DNA of 7,244 nt from JBFEUI01 sp041547565 (GCA_041547565.1 JBFEUI010000120.1:1-7244), one strand, 5' to 3'; counted from the first letter of the stretch, positions 1-7,088 are shown. Made by a program: numbers and translations. Notes: generated from the letters alone by a model not told the origin.

Positions 1-726
1 AAGGTGACCCAGGGGCCTGCGCTGCCCGGCAAGCTGGCCGACTGCCTGTCTCAGGACAGTGAACGTGGCGAACTGTTCCTGGTGGAAGGCGATTCGGCCG
101 GTGGTTCGGCCAAGCAGGCGCGTGACAAGGAGTTTCAGGCCATCATGCCGCTGCGCGGCAAGATCCTGAACACCTGGGAGGTGGAGCCGACAGAGGTGCT
201 CGCCTCACAGGAGGTGCACGATATTTCGGTGGCCATCGGCGTCGATCCCGGTTCGGACAACCTGAAGGGCCTGCGCTACGGCAAGATCTGCATCCTGGCC
301 GATGCCGACTCGGACGGGATGCACATCGCTACCCTGTTGTGCGCCCTGTTTGTAAGGCACTTTCGCCCGCTGGTCGCCGCTGGCCACGTCTACATGGCGA
401 TGCCGCCGCTGTTCCGCATTGATGTGGGCAAGGAAACCTATTATGCCCTGGATGAAGCGGAGCGGCAGGGGATGCTTGACCGTATCGAAGCGGAGAAAAA
501 ACGCGGCAAGGTCAGCGTCACACGCTTCAAGGGACTGGGCGAGATGAATCCCAAACAGCTGCGCGAGACCACCCTCTCGCCCGATACGCGGCGCCTGGTG
601 CAGCTGACCATTGAGCCGGGTGACGACACCAACGCGCTGCTGGATATGCTGCTGGCGAAAAAACGTTCCGCCGAGCGCAAGCGCTGGCTGGAACAGAAGG
701 GGGACCTGGCAGAGGTGGCGCCATAG
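1..726 (+). CDS. parE: DNA topoisomerase IV subunit B, C-terminal part (5' end outside window)
   Basis: ParE is the ATPase subunit of topoisomerase IV, which with ParC decatenates replicated chromosomes and relaxes supercoils. Only the last 241 residues of a protein usually about 630 long are present; the frame is open from base 1, so the start lies upstream. The visible part is the TOPRIM domain and the C-terminal tail. The acidic motif VEGDSAGGSA (from base 82) carries the catalytic glutamate, and the metal-binding DADSDG motif begins at base 301. The segments KGLGEMNP and LRETTL, and the end LLAKKRSAERKRWLEQKGD, match E. coli ParE closely from memory, which favours ParE over GyrB; the large insertion of many GyrB proteins is absent. 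It ends with TAG 24 bases before the glutaredoxin gene, in the same direction as parC. Confidence 0.97.
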   Translation, partial: KVTQGPALPGKLADCLSQDSERGELFLVEGDSAGGSAKQARDKEFQAIMPLRGKILNTWEVEPTEVLASQEVHDISVAIGVDPGSDNLKGLRYGKICILADADSDGMHIATLLCALFVRHFRPLVAAGHVYMAMPPLFRIDVGKETYYALDEAERQGMLDRIEAEKKRGKVSVTRFKGLGEMNPKQLRETTLSPDTRRLVQLTIEPGDDTNALLDMLLAKKRSAERKRWLEQKGDLAEVAP

Positions 727-750
727 GGCGCAAGCCCGCAGGAGGGGCAG

Positions 751-1131
751 ATGGGGATAACAGCGCTAGTGCAACGTGTAATGACCTGCCTGTTCCCCGT
801 GCCGCTGCAGCGCACGCCCGGGCAGCAGGCAGCGGTGGATCGCCAGTGTGCCGGACTGTCGCTCTATCAGTACCGCAGTTGTCCCTACTGTGCGCGCGTG
901 CGTCGCGCCATTGATCATCTTGCGCTGAATATCGAGATGCGTAATGTGCACCGGGAACCGCGCTTTCGCGATCAACTGCTTCAGGGGGGCGGCAGGTTTC
1001 AGGTTCCCTGCCTGCGCATTGAACAAGAGAATGGCGAGGATGAATGGCTCTACGAATCCGCCGACATTATCGCCTACCTGAGAGGGCGGTTTGCAGATAT
1101 CCGCCAGGATTCCTTGCCGCCACGGCGTTAA
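751..1131 (+). CDS. glutaredoxin-family thiol-disulfide protein (CPYC active site)
   Basis: This 126-residue protein has a glutaredoxin-like thioredoxin fold. The redox motif C44-P-Y-C47 follows a beta strand (LSLYQYRS). A probable cis-proline lies at V85-P86 in the GGRFQVPCLRIE segment, and the YESADIIAYL helix at 101-110 is typical of glutaredoxins and GST N-terminal domains. About 35 residues precede the fold; the first 20 are rather hydrophobic, and some relatives, as I recall, carry an N-terminal membrane-anchoring stretch there, though no clear TM helix is seen here. The start is well supported: a strong AGGAGG lies at 740-745, five bases before the ATG. The gene sits between parE and parC with gaps of 24 and 18 bp, so it is probably co-transcribed. 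Its substrate is unknown: glutathione-dependent disulfide reduction is expected from the CPYC motif but not shown. The family call is firm; a physiological role linked to topoisomerase IV is not implied. Confidence 0.9.
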   Translation: MGITALVQRVMTCLFPVPLQRTPGQQAAVDRQCAGLSLYQYRSCPYCARVRRAIDHLALNIEMRNVHREPRFRDQLLQGGGRFQVPCLRIEQENGEDEWLYESADIIAYLRGRFADIRQDSLPPRR

Positions 1132-1149
1132 CAGGAACAACACAAGAGA

Positions 1150-3405
1150 ATGACAGACTCGACCGAGATCAACTACGAGGGGCTTGAGCAGCAGCCGCTG
1201 AAAACCTTTACCGAGAAGGCCTACCTCGACTACTCCATGTACGTCATCATGGATCGGGCGCTGCCCAATATCGGTGACGGCCTCAAACCGGTGCAACGGC
1301 GCATCATCTACGCCATGTCCGAGCTGGGGCTGAAAGCGGGCACCAAGTACAAAAAATCGGCCCGCACCGTCGGTGATGTGCTGGGCAAGTTTCACCCGCA
1401 CGGGGATTCGGCCTGCTACGAGGCAATGGTGCTGATGGCCCAGCCGTTCTCCTACCGCTATCCGCTGGTCGACGGCCAGGGTAACTGGGGGGCTCCCGAC
1501 GACCCCAAATCCTTTGCCGCCATGCGCTATACAGAGGCGCGCCTGGCTCGCTTCTCCGAGCTGCTGTTATCCGAGGTCGGGCAGGGGACTGTCGACTGGA
1601 ACCCAAATTTTGACGGTACGCTGGAGGAGCCGGCGGTGCTGCCGGCGCGTGTCCCGCACGTGCTGCTCAATGGCACCACCGGCATTGCCGTGGGCATGGC
1701 CACGGACATCCCACCGCACAACCTGCGCGAGGTGGCCAGTGCCTGTATTCGTCTGCTGGAGGCGCCCAAGTCCACCGTTGAAGAGTTGTGCGAGCACGTG
1801 CAGGGTCCCGATTACCCAACCGAGGCGGAGATCATCACACCGCGCAGGGACCTGCTCAAGATGTACGAGACCGGCAACGGCTCGATACGCATGCGTGCCA
1901 GCTGGGAACGGGAGGATGGGGATATCGTCATCACTGCCCTGCCGCACCAGGTCTCCGGGGCCAAGGTGCTGGAGCAGATCGCGGCACAGATGCAGGCGAA
2001 AAAGCTGCCGATGGTCGACGACCTGCGAGACGAATCGGACCATGAGAATCCGACCCGTCTGGTGATCGTGCCCCGTTCCAACCGCGTCGATGTGCAGCAA
2101 CTCATGGCACACCTGTTCGCCACCACCGACCTGGAGCGTACCTACCGGGTCAACATGAATGTTATCGGGCTGGACGGGCGTCCCCAGGTGAAAAATCTGC
2201 GCACCCTGCTCAAGGAGTGGCTGACCTACCGCTTGCGTACCGTGCGCCGCCGTCTGGAACATCGCCTGGACAAGGTCAACCGTCGTCTGCATATTCTGGA
2301 CGGCCTGCTCATCGCCTTTCTCAACATCGATGAGGTGATTCATATCATCCGTACCGAGGATGAACCCAAGCCGGTATTGATGGAGCGTTTCGGCATCACC
2401 GATACCCAGGCCGAGGCGATACTGGAACTGAAATTGCGCCACCTGGCCAAGCTCGAGGAGATGAAGATCCGTGGCGAGCAACAGGAACTGGCCGAGGAGC
2501 GCGACAAGTTGGAGAAGATCCTGGGCTCCGAGGCGCGCATGAAGACCCTGGTGCGTAAGGAACTGGAGAAGGATGCCGTCGAGTATGGTGATGAGCGCCG
2601 TTCGCCGATTGTCGAGCGTGAGGCGGCACAGGCACTGGATGAGACGCAACTGATGAGTGCCGAGCCGGTGACGGTGGTGCTCTCCGAGAAGGGCTGGATA
2701 CGCGCGGCAAAGGGGCACGAGGTGGACCCTGCCGGGCTCAATTACAAGGCAGGTGACGGCTACCGGGCGAGCGCCAGGGGGAAGAGCAACCAACTGGCCA
2801 CCGTTATCGATTCGACGGGGCGTGCCTATTCGCTGCCCGCTCATTTGCTTCCCTCCGCGCGGGGGCAGGGCGAACCGCTGAGCGGCCGGGTCAATCCGAT
2901 CGCCGGCGCCACCTTTGAGAGCGTAATCATGGGGCTGGAGGCCGAGCTTTATCTGCTTGCCAGTGATGCCGGCTACGGATTTGTGGCCAGGCTGGGCGAT
3001 CTGCAGGGCCGCAACAAGGCCGGCAAGGCGGTATTGAAACTGCCTTCCGGTGCCAGGGTGCTGCAGCCCCAGCCAGTAGGTGACTATGAGCGTGATCTGA
3101 TTGCCGCGGTGACCACCGAGGGGCGCCTGCTATTGTTCCCGCTAAAGGAACTGCCTCAGCTGGCCAAGGGCAAGGGCAACAAGATTATCAATATTCCGGC
3201 TTCCCGCGTCACCACGCGTGAGGAGTACGTGGTGGACGTTCTGGTTGTGCCGGAGGACAAGGGTGTGACGCTGTATGCCGGTAAACGCCATATCACGATC
3301 AGGCGCACCGATCTGGAACACTATTATGGTGAACGCGGTCGTCGGGGAAGCAAGTTGCCGCGGGGTTTCCAGCGGGTGGATAAGATGAGCGTTGAAGCGT
3401 CGTAG
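1150..3405 (+). CDS. parC: DNA topoisomerase IV subunit A
   Basis: ParC is the DNA-breaking and rejoining subunit of topoisomerase IV and works as ParC2ParE2 in chromosome decatenation. The 751-residue length is normal. The N-terminal winged-helix breakage domain contains the catalytic tyrosine Y127 (in AAMRYTEARL) preceded by R126. The segment GTTGIAVGMATDIPPHNL (175-192) holds the conserved DNA-bending isoleucine region. A tower and a long coiled coil follow, with the dimer-contact helices at about 360-480, and a beta-pinwheel C-terminal domain spans about 505-745. It ends with a degenerate GyrA-box-like GERGRRGSKLPRG (727-739), as in E. coli ParC, rather than a canonical GyrA box, which separates it from GyrA. 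Quinolone-resistance-region residues are the sensitive type: S87 and E91 correspond to E. coli S80 and E84. The ATG lies 18 bp after the glutaredoxin stop; only a weak, long-spaced AGGA (1133-1136) precedes it, so translation may be partly coupled to the upstream gene. Confidence 0.98.
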   Translation: MTDSTEINYEGLEQQPLKTFTEKAYLDYSMYVIMDRALPNIGDGLKPVQRRIIYAMSELGLKAGTKYKKSARTVGDVLGKFHPHGDSACYEAMVLMAQPFSYRYPLVDGQGNWGAPDDPKSFAAMRYTEARLARFSELLLSEVGQGTVDWNPNFDGTLEEPAVLPARVPHVLLNGTTGIAVGMATDIPPHNLREVASACIRLLEAPKSTVEELCEHVQGPDYPTEAEIITPRRDLLKMYETGNGSIRMRASWEREDGDIVITALPHQVSGAKVLEQIAAQMQAKKLPMVDDLRDESDHENPTRLVIVPRSNRVDVQQLMAHLFATTDLERTYRVNMNVIGLDGRPQVKNLRTLLKEWLTYRLRTVRRRLEHRLDKVNRRLHILDGLLIAFLNIDEVIHIIRTEDEPKPVLMERFGITDTQAEAILELKLRHLAKLEEMKIRGEQQELAEERDKLEKILGSEARMKTLVRKELEKDAVEYGDERRSPIVEREAAQALDETQLMSAEPVTVVLSEKGWIRAAKGHEVDPAGLNYKAGDGYRASARGKSNQLATVIDSTGRAYSLPAHLLPSARGQGEPLSGRVNPIAGATFESVIMGLEAELYLLASDAGYGFVARLGDLQGRNKAGKAVLKLPSGARVLQPQPVGDYERDLIAAVTTEGRLLLFPLKELPQLAKGKGNKIINIPASRVTTREEYVVDVLVVPEDKGVTLYAGKRHITIRRTDLEHYYGERGRRGSKLPRGFQRVDKMSVEAS

Positions 3406-3479
3406 CGGCGTCAGCGCTGATGTGCGGCAGGCTATTGCGATGCCCGGCATCATGGTGCCCGCCACGCTGTTAATCGGTT
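3406..3479. other. convergent intergenic junction between parC and the lipoprotein gene
   Basis: These 74 bases separate two genes that run towards each other. They contain a perfect 10-bp palindrome, TCAGCGCTGA (3411-3420), and a short inverted repeat, GATGCC-C-GGCATC (3439-3451). Neither is followed on either strand by a T-rich tract of the kind expected of an intrinsic terminator. Termination may therefore be Rho-dependent or occur inside the opposing gene. No open frame of interest is seen. Confidence 0.5.
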
Positions 3480-4553
3480 TTACTCGCTCACAGTCTGTCG
3501 CTGCTGGATCTGCTCGAGATTTTTCATGACCCGGTTTGCCCGTTCGATCTTGTTCAGCGCCTCTTCGTGATCCGGGATCAGGGCTATCACGCCTCGCCAG
3601 GTCTCCAGCGCCTGCTCGAACTCACCGCTTCTATAGAACGTGTCGCCAATGCGTAACTCTTCGGCAACGTGCACATCAATCGCCTGATGTAATTGCTCTC
3701 CCATCAGCTCCAGTCCCTGAGGCTGTGTCTTCGCTTTACTCAACAGATCGTAGATGTGACGTGCCTTCAGCAGTTCACCCTGGGCCATTGCGCTGTTGAA
3801 GGCATCGACCTGGCTCTTTTGTTTCTGCTTGACCTGCTGTTGCTGACGTTGCTGTATTCGCCTCTTTCTGCTTTTCAGCTGCTTGTTGAGCTGTTGTTGT
3901 GCCTGAATATTCTCAGGCGATGCATCGAGTTGCGTCGCAAGGGAAATGGTGCGCTGTGCTGTGGCTAGTTTTCCCTGTTCAAGTGCCGTCAGGCCGGCTG
4001 TGCGCAACTCACTGGCAATCGTGCCGGCCTCGCTCTCGATACTGTTTAGGTTCCATTTTGCCATCAGGCTGCCGGGACTGGTACGTGCCAGGGCCTGACG
4101 CAGTGGCAGCTCTTTCTGTAACCATTCGGCACGAGTGACCAGCTGTTCCAGTTCCAGTGAGGCGACACGTTTATTTCTCCGTTCATCAGTCTCCTGCAGC
4201 CCCTTTTTCAATGCGCGGCTGTTGGGCAGTTTCTTGAGCCCCTCGTGATAGGTATCTAGGGCGGCACCCCAGTTATTGCGGCGCTCCTGCTTCAGGGCTG
4301 CGGTGATGGTGCGTTGTTCGAAGGCGCCTATTTTTGCATGCAGCGCTTTTTCCCGAGCCTTGAGTGTATGGTATTCGGGGTGGCTGTCGGGGGTGGTTTT
4401 TATAAGGTTCAGTGCATCGCCATAGGCCTGTTTGGCAAGGTAGTGTTCGAGCTGTTGTTGGCGACTCTCTCCGTCTATCTCAAATGGAAGAGAGCTGCAC
4501 GCGGACAGGTACAGTGAACAGAGCAGCAGCGGCAAACTGTTACGAAATTTCAT
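3480..4553 (-). CDS. TPR-repeat lipoprotein, probably outer-membrane, encoded with the adenylate cyclase
   Basis: The product has 357 residues. Its N-terminus is a lipoprotein signal: MKFRN, a hydrophobic stretch, then the lipobox L16-S17-A18-C19. Cys19 is followed by Ser-Ser, not Asp, so by the Lol rule the protein should go to the outer membrane, facing the periplasm. The rest is almost all helical and rich in Gln, Lys, Arg and Ala. A clear TPR-like unit lies at about 296-339 (GDTFYRSGEFEQALETWRGV, then a pattern ending in P), and a weaker one at about 80-124. A very basic Gln/Lys/Arg segment at about 224-249 probably forms a coiled coil. ATG at 4553 is preferred; the frame can be extended to a TTG at 4562, but that has no ribosome site and the ATG gives the better signal peptide. 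The start overlaps the cyclase stop by 14 nt with only a weak GGG before it, so translational coupling is likely. No specific family name is recognised. An adaptor or sensor role for the cyclase is inference. Confidence 0.85.
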   Translation of the reverse strand: MKFRNSLPLLLCSLYLSACSSLPFEIDGESRQQQLEHYLAKQAYGDALNLIKTTPDSHPEYHTLKAREKALHAKIGAFEQRTITAALKQERRNNWGAALDTYHEGLKKLPNSRALKKGLQETDERRNKRVASLELEQLVTRAEWLQKELPLRQALARTSPGSLMAKWNLNSIESEAGTIASELRTAGLTALEQGKLATAQRTISLATQLDASPENIQAQQQLNKQLKSRKRRIQQRQQQQVKQKQKSQVDAFNSAMAQGELLKARHIYDLLSKAKTQPQGLELMGEQLHQAIDVHVAEELRIGDTFYRSGEFEQALETWRGVIALIPDHEEALNKIERANRVMKNLEQIQQRQTVSE

Positions 4554-6012
4554 GTTGCCCAAGTTGGAGTATTGATTCCATCGATTCGCCTTCCTTTAAA
4601 CCCAGGACATTGTAGGTGAGCACCGGCTGGCTTTTCCCGCGCAGGCGGATGGTGTCGGCACGCTGTGTGGTGAAATGGTTTTCAAGTTTCTGGTCATCGT
4701 GCATGGTTTCCGTGATGATGATTTCACCGGGAGGTGCCACTGAGGAGAGGCGTGAGGCGAGATTCACCGCATCGCCGACCACGGTGTATTCCATGCGCTG
4801 TTTCGAGCCCATGTTGCCTGCCAGCATGGTGCCGCTATTGACGCCGATGCGGAACTCGGCGGTAACCAGGCCCTGTTGACTGCGTTGTTCATTCAACTCG
4901 CGCAGCTGCTGCTGAATGAGTACGGCGCAGCTTACCGCATGATAGCAGTGATCCTCGTCGTGCTCCGGTACGCCGAACAGCAGCATGGCGCAGTCCCCCA
5001 TGTACTTGTCCACGTGTCCGTGGCAGCGGTGTGCTGCCTGGTCAATCAGGGTGAAATAGTCATTGAGCAAGGAGTTGACTTCATCCGGCCGCATCTTCTC
5101 GCTGAGGCGGGTAAATCCGACGATATCCGCAAACAGCACCGAGGCGCGCACGTGATGCCCGCCCAACTGGACCTGTTCAAGATCGTTGAGCAGTTCCTTG
5201 GCGACCTTGGGTGAGACGTAGCGCGAAAAGGTCTGCTCCACCTGTTCTTTGCGCAACAGGCCTGCGGTCATGTCGTTAAATGAACGCATTAGAAGTCCGA
5301 GTTCGTCGTTACGGCGCTCGCTGAAGCGAAAATGGTAATTGCCTGAGGATATCTCATGGCTGCCGTCGAGCAGTTGATGGATGGGGCGTGTAAGGCGTTG
5401 GCCCAGCACGAAGGCACTGATGATGCCGATCACCACCATGAACAGCGTGATGGTTGAAATGGTGCTTACCGTCATCTTCCGAGCCTGCTCCAGCAGTGAA
5501 CGGTCGAAGGTGAGCACCGCATAACCGATGGTCAGGTCACGAAATTGCAGCGTACTGCTGAATGAGAGCAGCGGCATTTTCCCGTTCTGTTGCGAGAACC
5601 AGTTTACCGGTCGATTATTGTAACGCGCGGCGATGGTGGGGAGCATGCCGCCGCCGGCGAGCAACTGGTACTCGTCTGAATAGATGGCGGCGCCCTCAAT
5701 ACCCTCATTGTCGAGCAGGTTGGTTGTGAGCAATTCAAGGGCGAGGTTGTCCTTGGCCAGTAGCGGCTCGATGGCCGACTTGGCCAGCTGGCTGGTGAGT
5801 GCGTTGCCGTACTCCTCTGCCTGTTTATCCAGCAGGTGACTTTGGTTGCCGATAATCACCAGGCCGAGCAGCCCCATGCCGCTCACGGTGAGCAACGTAA
5901 TGACCAGCGCCAGCTTGTATGCGATAGGCAAATGGCCGGACGGCTGTATCGGCAACCTGGCCATCGCTGCAAGCCTTCTCAGGCGGTTAACGGCAATATC
6001 AAGGACCCCCAT
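4540..6012 (-). CDS. membrane-bound class III adenylate cyclase with extracytoplasmic sensor and HAMP domain
   Basis: This 490-residue protein should convert ATP to cAMP at the inner membrane in response to a periplasmic signal. It has a short cytoplasmic N-terminus, TM1 at about 31-55, a periplasmic domain at about 56-182 that resembles single-Cache or CHASE8-like sensors (weak assignment), TM2 at about 183-204, a HAMP domain at about 205-257, a linker with the typical RYVSPKVAKEL segment, and a cyclase domain from about 287 to 470. All six key catalytic positions are present: metal-binding D296 (FADIVGF) and D340 (KYMGD), adenine-selecting K336 and T410, and transition-state N417 and R421 (DAVNLASRL). 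The Lys/Thr pair indicates ATP rather than GTP and is typical of class IIIb. The ATG at 6012 has only a weak ribosome site. ATG at 5964 (M17) is preceded by AGAAGG at a 9-nt distance and is a credible alternative that keeps every domain. It is first in a two-gene unit with the overlapping lipoprotein gene. Confidence 0.93.
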   Translation of the reverse strand: MGVLDIAVNRLRRLAAMARLPIQPSGHLPIAYKLALVITLLTVSGMGLLGLVIIGNQSHLLDKQAEEYGNALTSQLAKSAIEPLLAKDNLALELLTTNLLDNEGIEGAAIYSDEYQLLAGGGMLPTIAARYNNRPVNWFSQQNGKMPLLSFSSTLQFRDLTIGYAVLTFDRSLLEQARKMTVSTISTITLFMVVIGIISAFVLGQRLTRPIHQLLDGSHEISSGNYHFRFSERRNDELGLLMRSFNDMTAGLLRKEQVEQTFSRYVSPKVAKELLNDLEQVQLGGHHVRASVLFADIVGFTRLSEKMRPDEVNSLLNDYFTLIDQAAHRCHGHVDKYMGDCAMLLFGVPEHDEDHCYHAVSCAVLIQQQLRELNEQRSQQGLVTAEFRIGVNSGTMLAGNMGSKQRMEYTVVGDAVNLASRLSSVAPPGEIIITETMHDDQKLENHFTTQRADTIRLRGKSQPVLTYNVLGLKEGESMESILQLGQHEIS

Positions 6013-6069
6013 AATTGTCCAGGCTACTTATTGGTTTGAATGACTGTGCACATACTAACACTCTAACAT

Positions 6070-6095
6070 TGCACGGCCTGATTCAGAATGCACGG
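6070..6095. repeat. direct repeat TGCACGG, possible operator
   Basis: TGCACGG occurs at 6070-6076 and again at 6089-6095, a 19-bp period close to two helical turns. Each copy is followed two or three bases later by CTGA, so the similarity extends beyond the heptamer. A third, partial TGCAC lies at 6047-6051. The pair lies just upstream of the -35 element of the htpX promoter and upstream of the cyclase start, where an activator or repressor could act on either gene. No known regulator is recognised for this motif; chance similarity is possible at this length. Confidence 0.4.
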
Positions 6096-6114
6096 TTCTG
6101 ACAGCGCGTTGAGA

Positions 6115-6143
6115 CTTGAACTATGCCGATTAACCCCAATCTA
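6115..6143 (+). promoter_or_regulatory. sigma-32 (RpoH) heat-shock-type promoter of htpX
   Basis: CTTGAA (6115-6120) matches the -35 consensus of RpoH promoters. After exactly 13 bases comes CCCCAATCTA (6134-6143), close to the -10 consensus CCCCATnTA with one extra A. The known optimal spacing is 13-14. Transcription would begin near 6150, giving a leader of about 50 nt before the htpX ATG at 6201. An overlapping sigma-70-like pair is also visible: TTGAAC (6116-6121) and TCTAAT (6140-6145), 18 bp apart, which could give basal expression. HtpX is a known heat-shock protein in E. coli, so the context agrees. Confidence 0.72.
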
Positions 6144-6200
6144 ATCGTGGGTGAATTACGGTTAATTTCGAAACATGCTCAAAAGGATGGATTGTACACA

Positions 6201-7088
6201 ATGTTCTCACGTATAGCATTGTTTTTAATGGCAAATTTTGGCGTTCTGGCGGTGCTCAGCGTCTCCATGCGCGTGTTGGGAGTCGAGCGGGCACTGGCAG
6301 AGAGCGGCAGCGGCTTTAACCTGACCGGCCTGTTGGTGATGGCCTCGGTCATGGGCTTTGCCGGTTCTTTTATCTCCCTGGCGATGTCCAAATGGATGGC
6401 CAAACGCTCCATGGGCGTACAACTTATTACCGAACCGGCAAATAGCCATGAACGCTGGCTGGTTGAGACGGTGCGTCGGCAGGCACAGCAGGCCGGGATT
6501 GGTATGCCGGAGGTGGGTGTCTTCAACTCTCCGCAGCCCAATGCCTTTGCCACCGGCATGAACCGTAATGAGGCCCTGGTTGCCGTCAGTAGCGGCCTGC
6601 TGCAGCAGATGGGCAGCGATGAGGTCGAGGCGGTGCTCGGCCATGAGGTCAGCCACATCGCCAATGGCGACATGGTCACAATGGGGTTGCTCCAGGGGGT
6701 GTTGAATACCTTCGTGATCTTTTTCTCCCGTGTTGTCGGTCTGCTGGTCGATCGGCTGGTTTTCCGGGTGGAGCGCGGGGTCGGACCGGGTTACTTTATC
6801 GGTAGTATCATTGCGGAGGTGGTGCTGGGCATTATCGCGGCGATGATCGCAAGCTGGTTTTCGCGCCGGCGTGAATTTCGTGCCGATGAGGGCGGGGCCC
6901 GTCTTTCCTCACCCGGCAAGATGGTCGCCGCCCTGCAACGATTGAAAATGGCCCAGGATGGAACCGAGTTGCCGGGGCAACTGGCTGCCTTTGGCATACG
7001 CGGCGGGCTGAGCCACGGTCTGAGCAAACTACTCATGACCCATCCGCCGTTGGAAGAGCGCATCGCAGCGCTGCAACGTATTATGTGA
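6201..7088 (+). CDS. htpX: HtpX, membrane zinc metalloprotease (M48 family)
   Basis: HtpX is an inner-membrane protease with its active site on the cytoplasmic side; it takes part in quality control of membrane proteins alongside FtsH. The protein has 295 residues, against 293 in E. coli. It begins MFSRIALFLMANFGV, which lines up with the E. coli start; TM1 is at about 3-24 and TM2 at about 41-62. The zinc site H148-E149-V-S-H152 lies in VLGHEVSHIANGDMVTM, and the third ligand is E225 in SRRREFRADEGGA. Two further hydrophobic segments lie at about 162-182 and 199-219. The C-terminus has the conserved LLMTHPPLEERIAAL. The open frame extends 78 bases upstream to an ATG at 6123, but those residues are not part of the family and that ATG lies within the heat-shock promoter, so ATG 6201 is chosen, with AAGGATGG at 6183-6190 as a modest ribosome site. 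No protein partner gene is adjacent on this strand. Confidence 0.96.
   Translation: MFSRIALFLMANFGVLAVLSVSMRVLGVERALAESGSGFNLTGLLVMASVMGFAGSFISLAMSKWMAKRSMGVQLITEPANSHERWLVETVRRQAQQAGIGMPEVGVFNSPQPNAFATGMNRNEALVAVSSGLLQQMGSDEVEAVLGHEVSHIANGDMVTMGLLQGVLNTFVIFFSRVVGLLVDRLVFRVERGVGPGYFIGSIIAEVVLGIIAAMIASWFSRRREFRADEGGARLSSPGKMVAALQRLKMAQDGTELPGQLAAFGIRGGLSHGLSKLLMTHPPLEERIAALQRIM

Larger units (their letters stand above)
6013..6200. promoter_or_regulatory. divergent promoter region between the cyclase gene and htpX
   Basis: These 188 noncoding bases separate genes transcribed away from each other, so both promoters should lie here. Facing htpX there is a good sigma-32-type promoter (listed separately). 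Facing the cyclase I found only poor sigma-70-like hexamer pairs and call none. The region also holds an 8-bp palindrome, TGTGCACA (6045-6052), and a direct repeat of TGCACGG. The longest htpX reading frame would run back to an ATG at 6123, but that ATG falls inside the promoter spacer, so this stretch is treated as noncoding. Confidence 0.7.

Noticed and set aside
766..1401. A 211-codon antisense frame over the glutaredoxin gene and the parC start
   Set aside because: It spans two well-supported genes on the other strand, has no family resemblance and no credible ribosome site was noted, so it is a shadow frame.
1402..1422. Possible quinolone-resistance substitutions in ParC
   Set aside because: The two key positions, S87 and E91, are the sensitive-type residues. 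The Phe at 81, where E. coli has Tyr, is a conservative difference and not a recognised resistance change.
1567..2844. A 425-codon open frame antisense to parC
   Set aside because: It lies wholly within parC, its translation has no recognisable domain, and it is rich in Leu, Gln, His and Gly as expected from the complement of GC-rich coding sequence. Long antisense frames are common opposite such genes.
3439..3451. GATGCC-C-GGCATC inverted repeat as a terminator for parC or the lipoprotein gene
   Set aside because: The foldable stem is only about five pairs and there is no T-tract on either strand.
4554..4562. TTG start giving three extra residues to the lipoprotein
   Set aside because: It has no ribosome site, and the ATG at 4553 gives a normal lipoprotein signal peptide (MKFRN and a hydrophobic stretch).
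6045..6052. TGTGCACA as a CRP (cAMP receptor protein) site, tempting beside a cyclase gene
   Set aside because: The CRP consensus needs TGTGA and TCACA half-sites separated by six bases; here the two arms abut directly and the half-sites do not match.
6123..6200. N-terminal 26-codon extension of htpX from ATG 6123
   Set aside because: It is absent from the HtpX family as known, and the ATG lies in the spacer of the sigma-32-type promoter.
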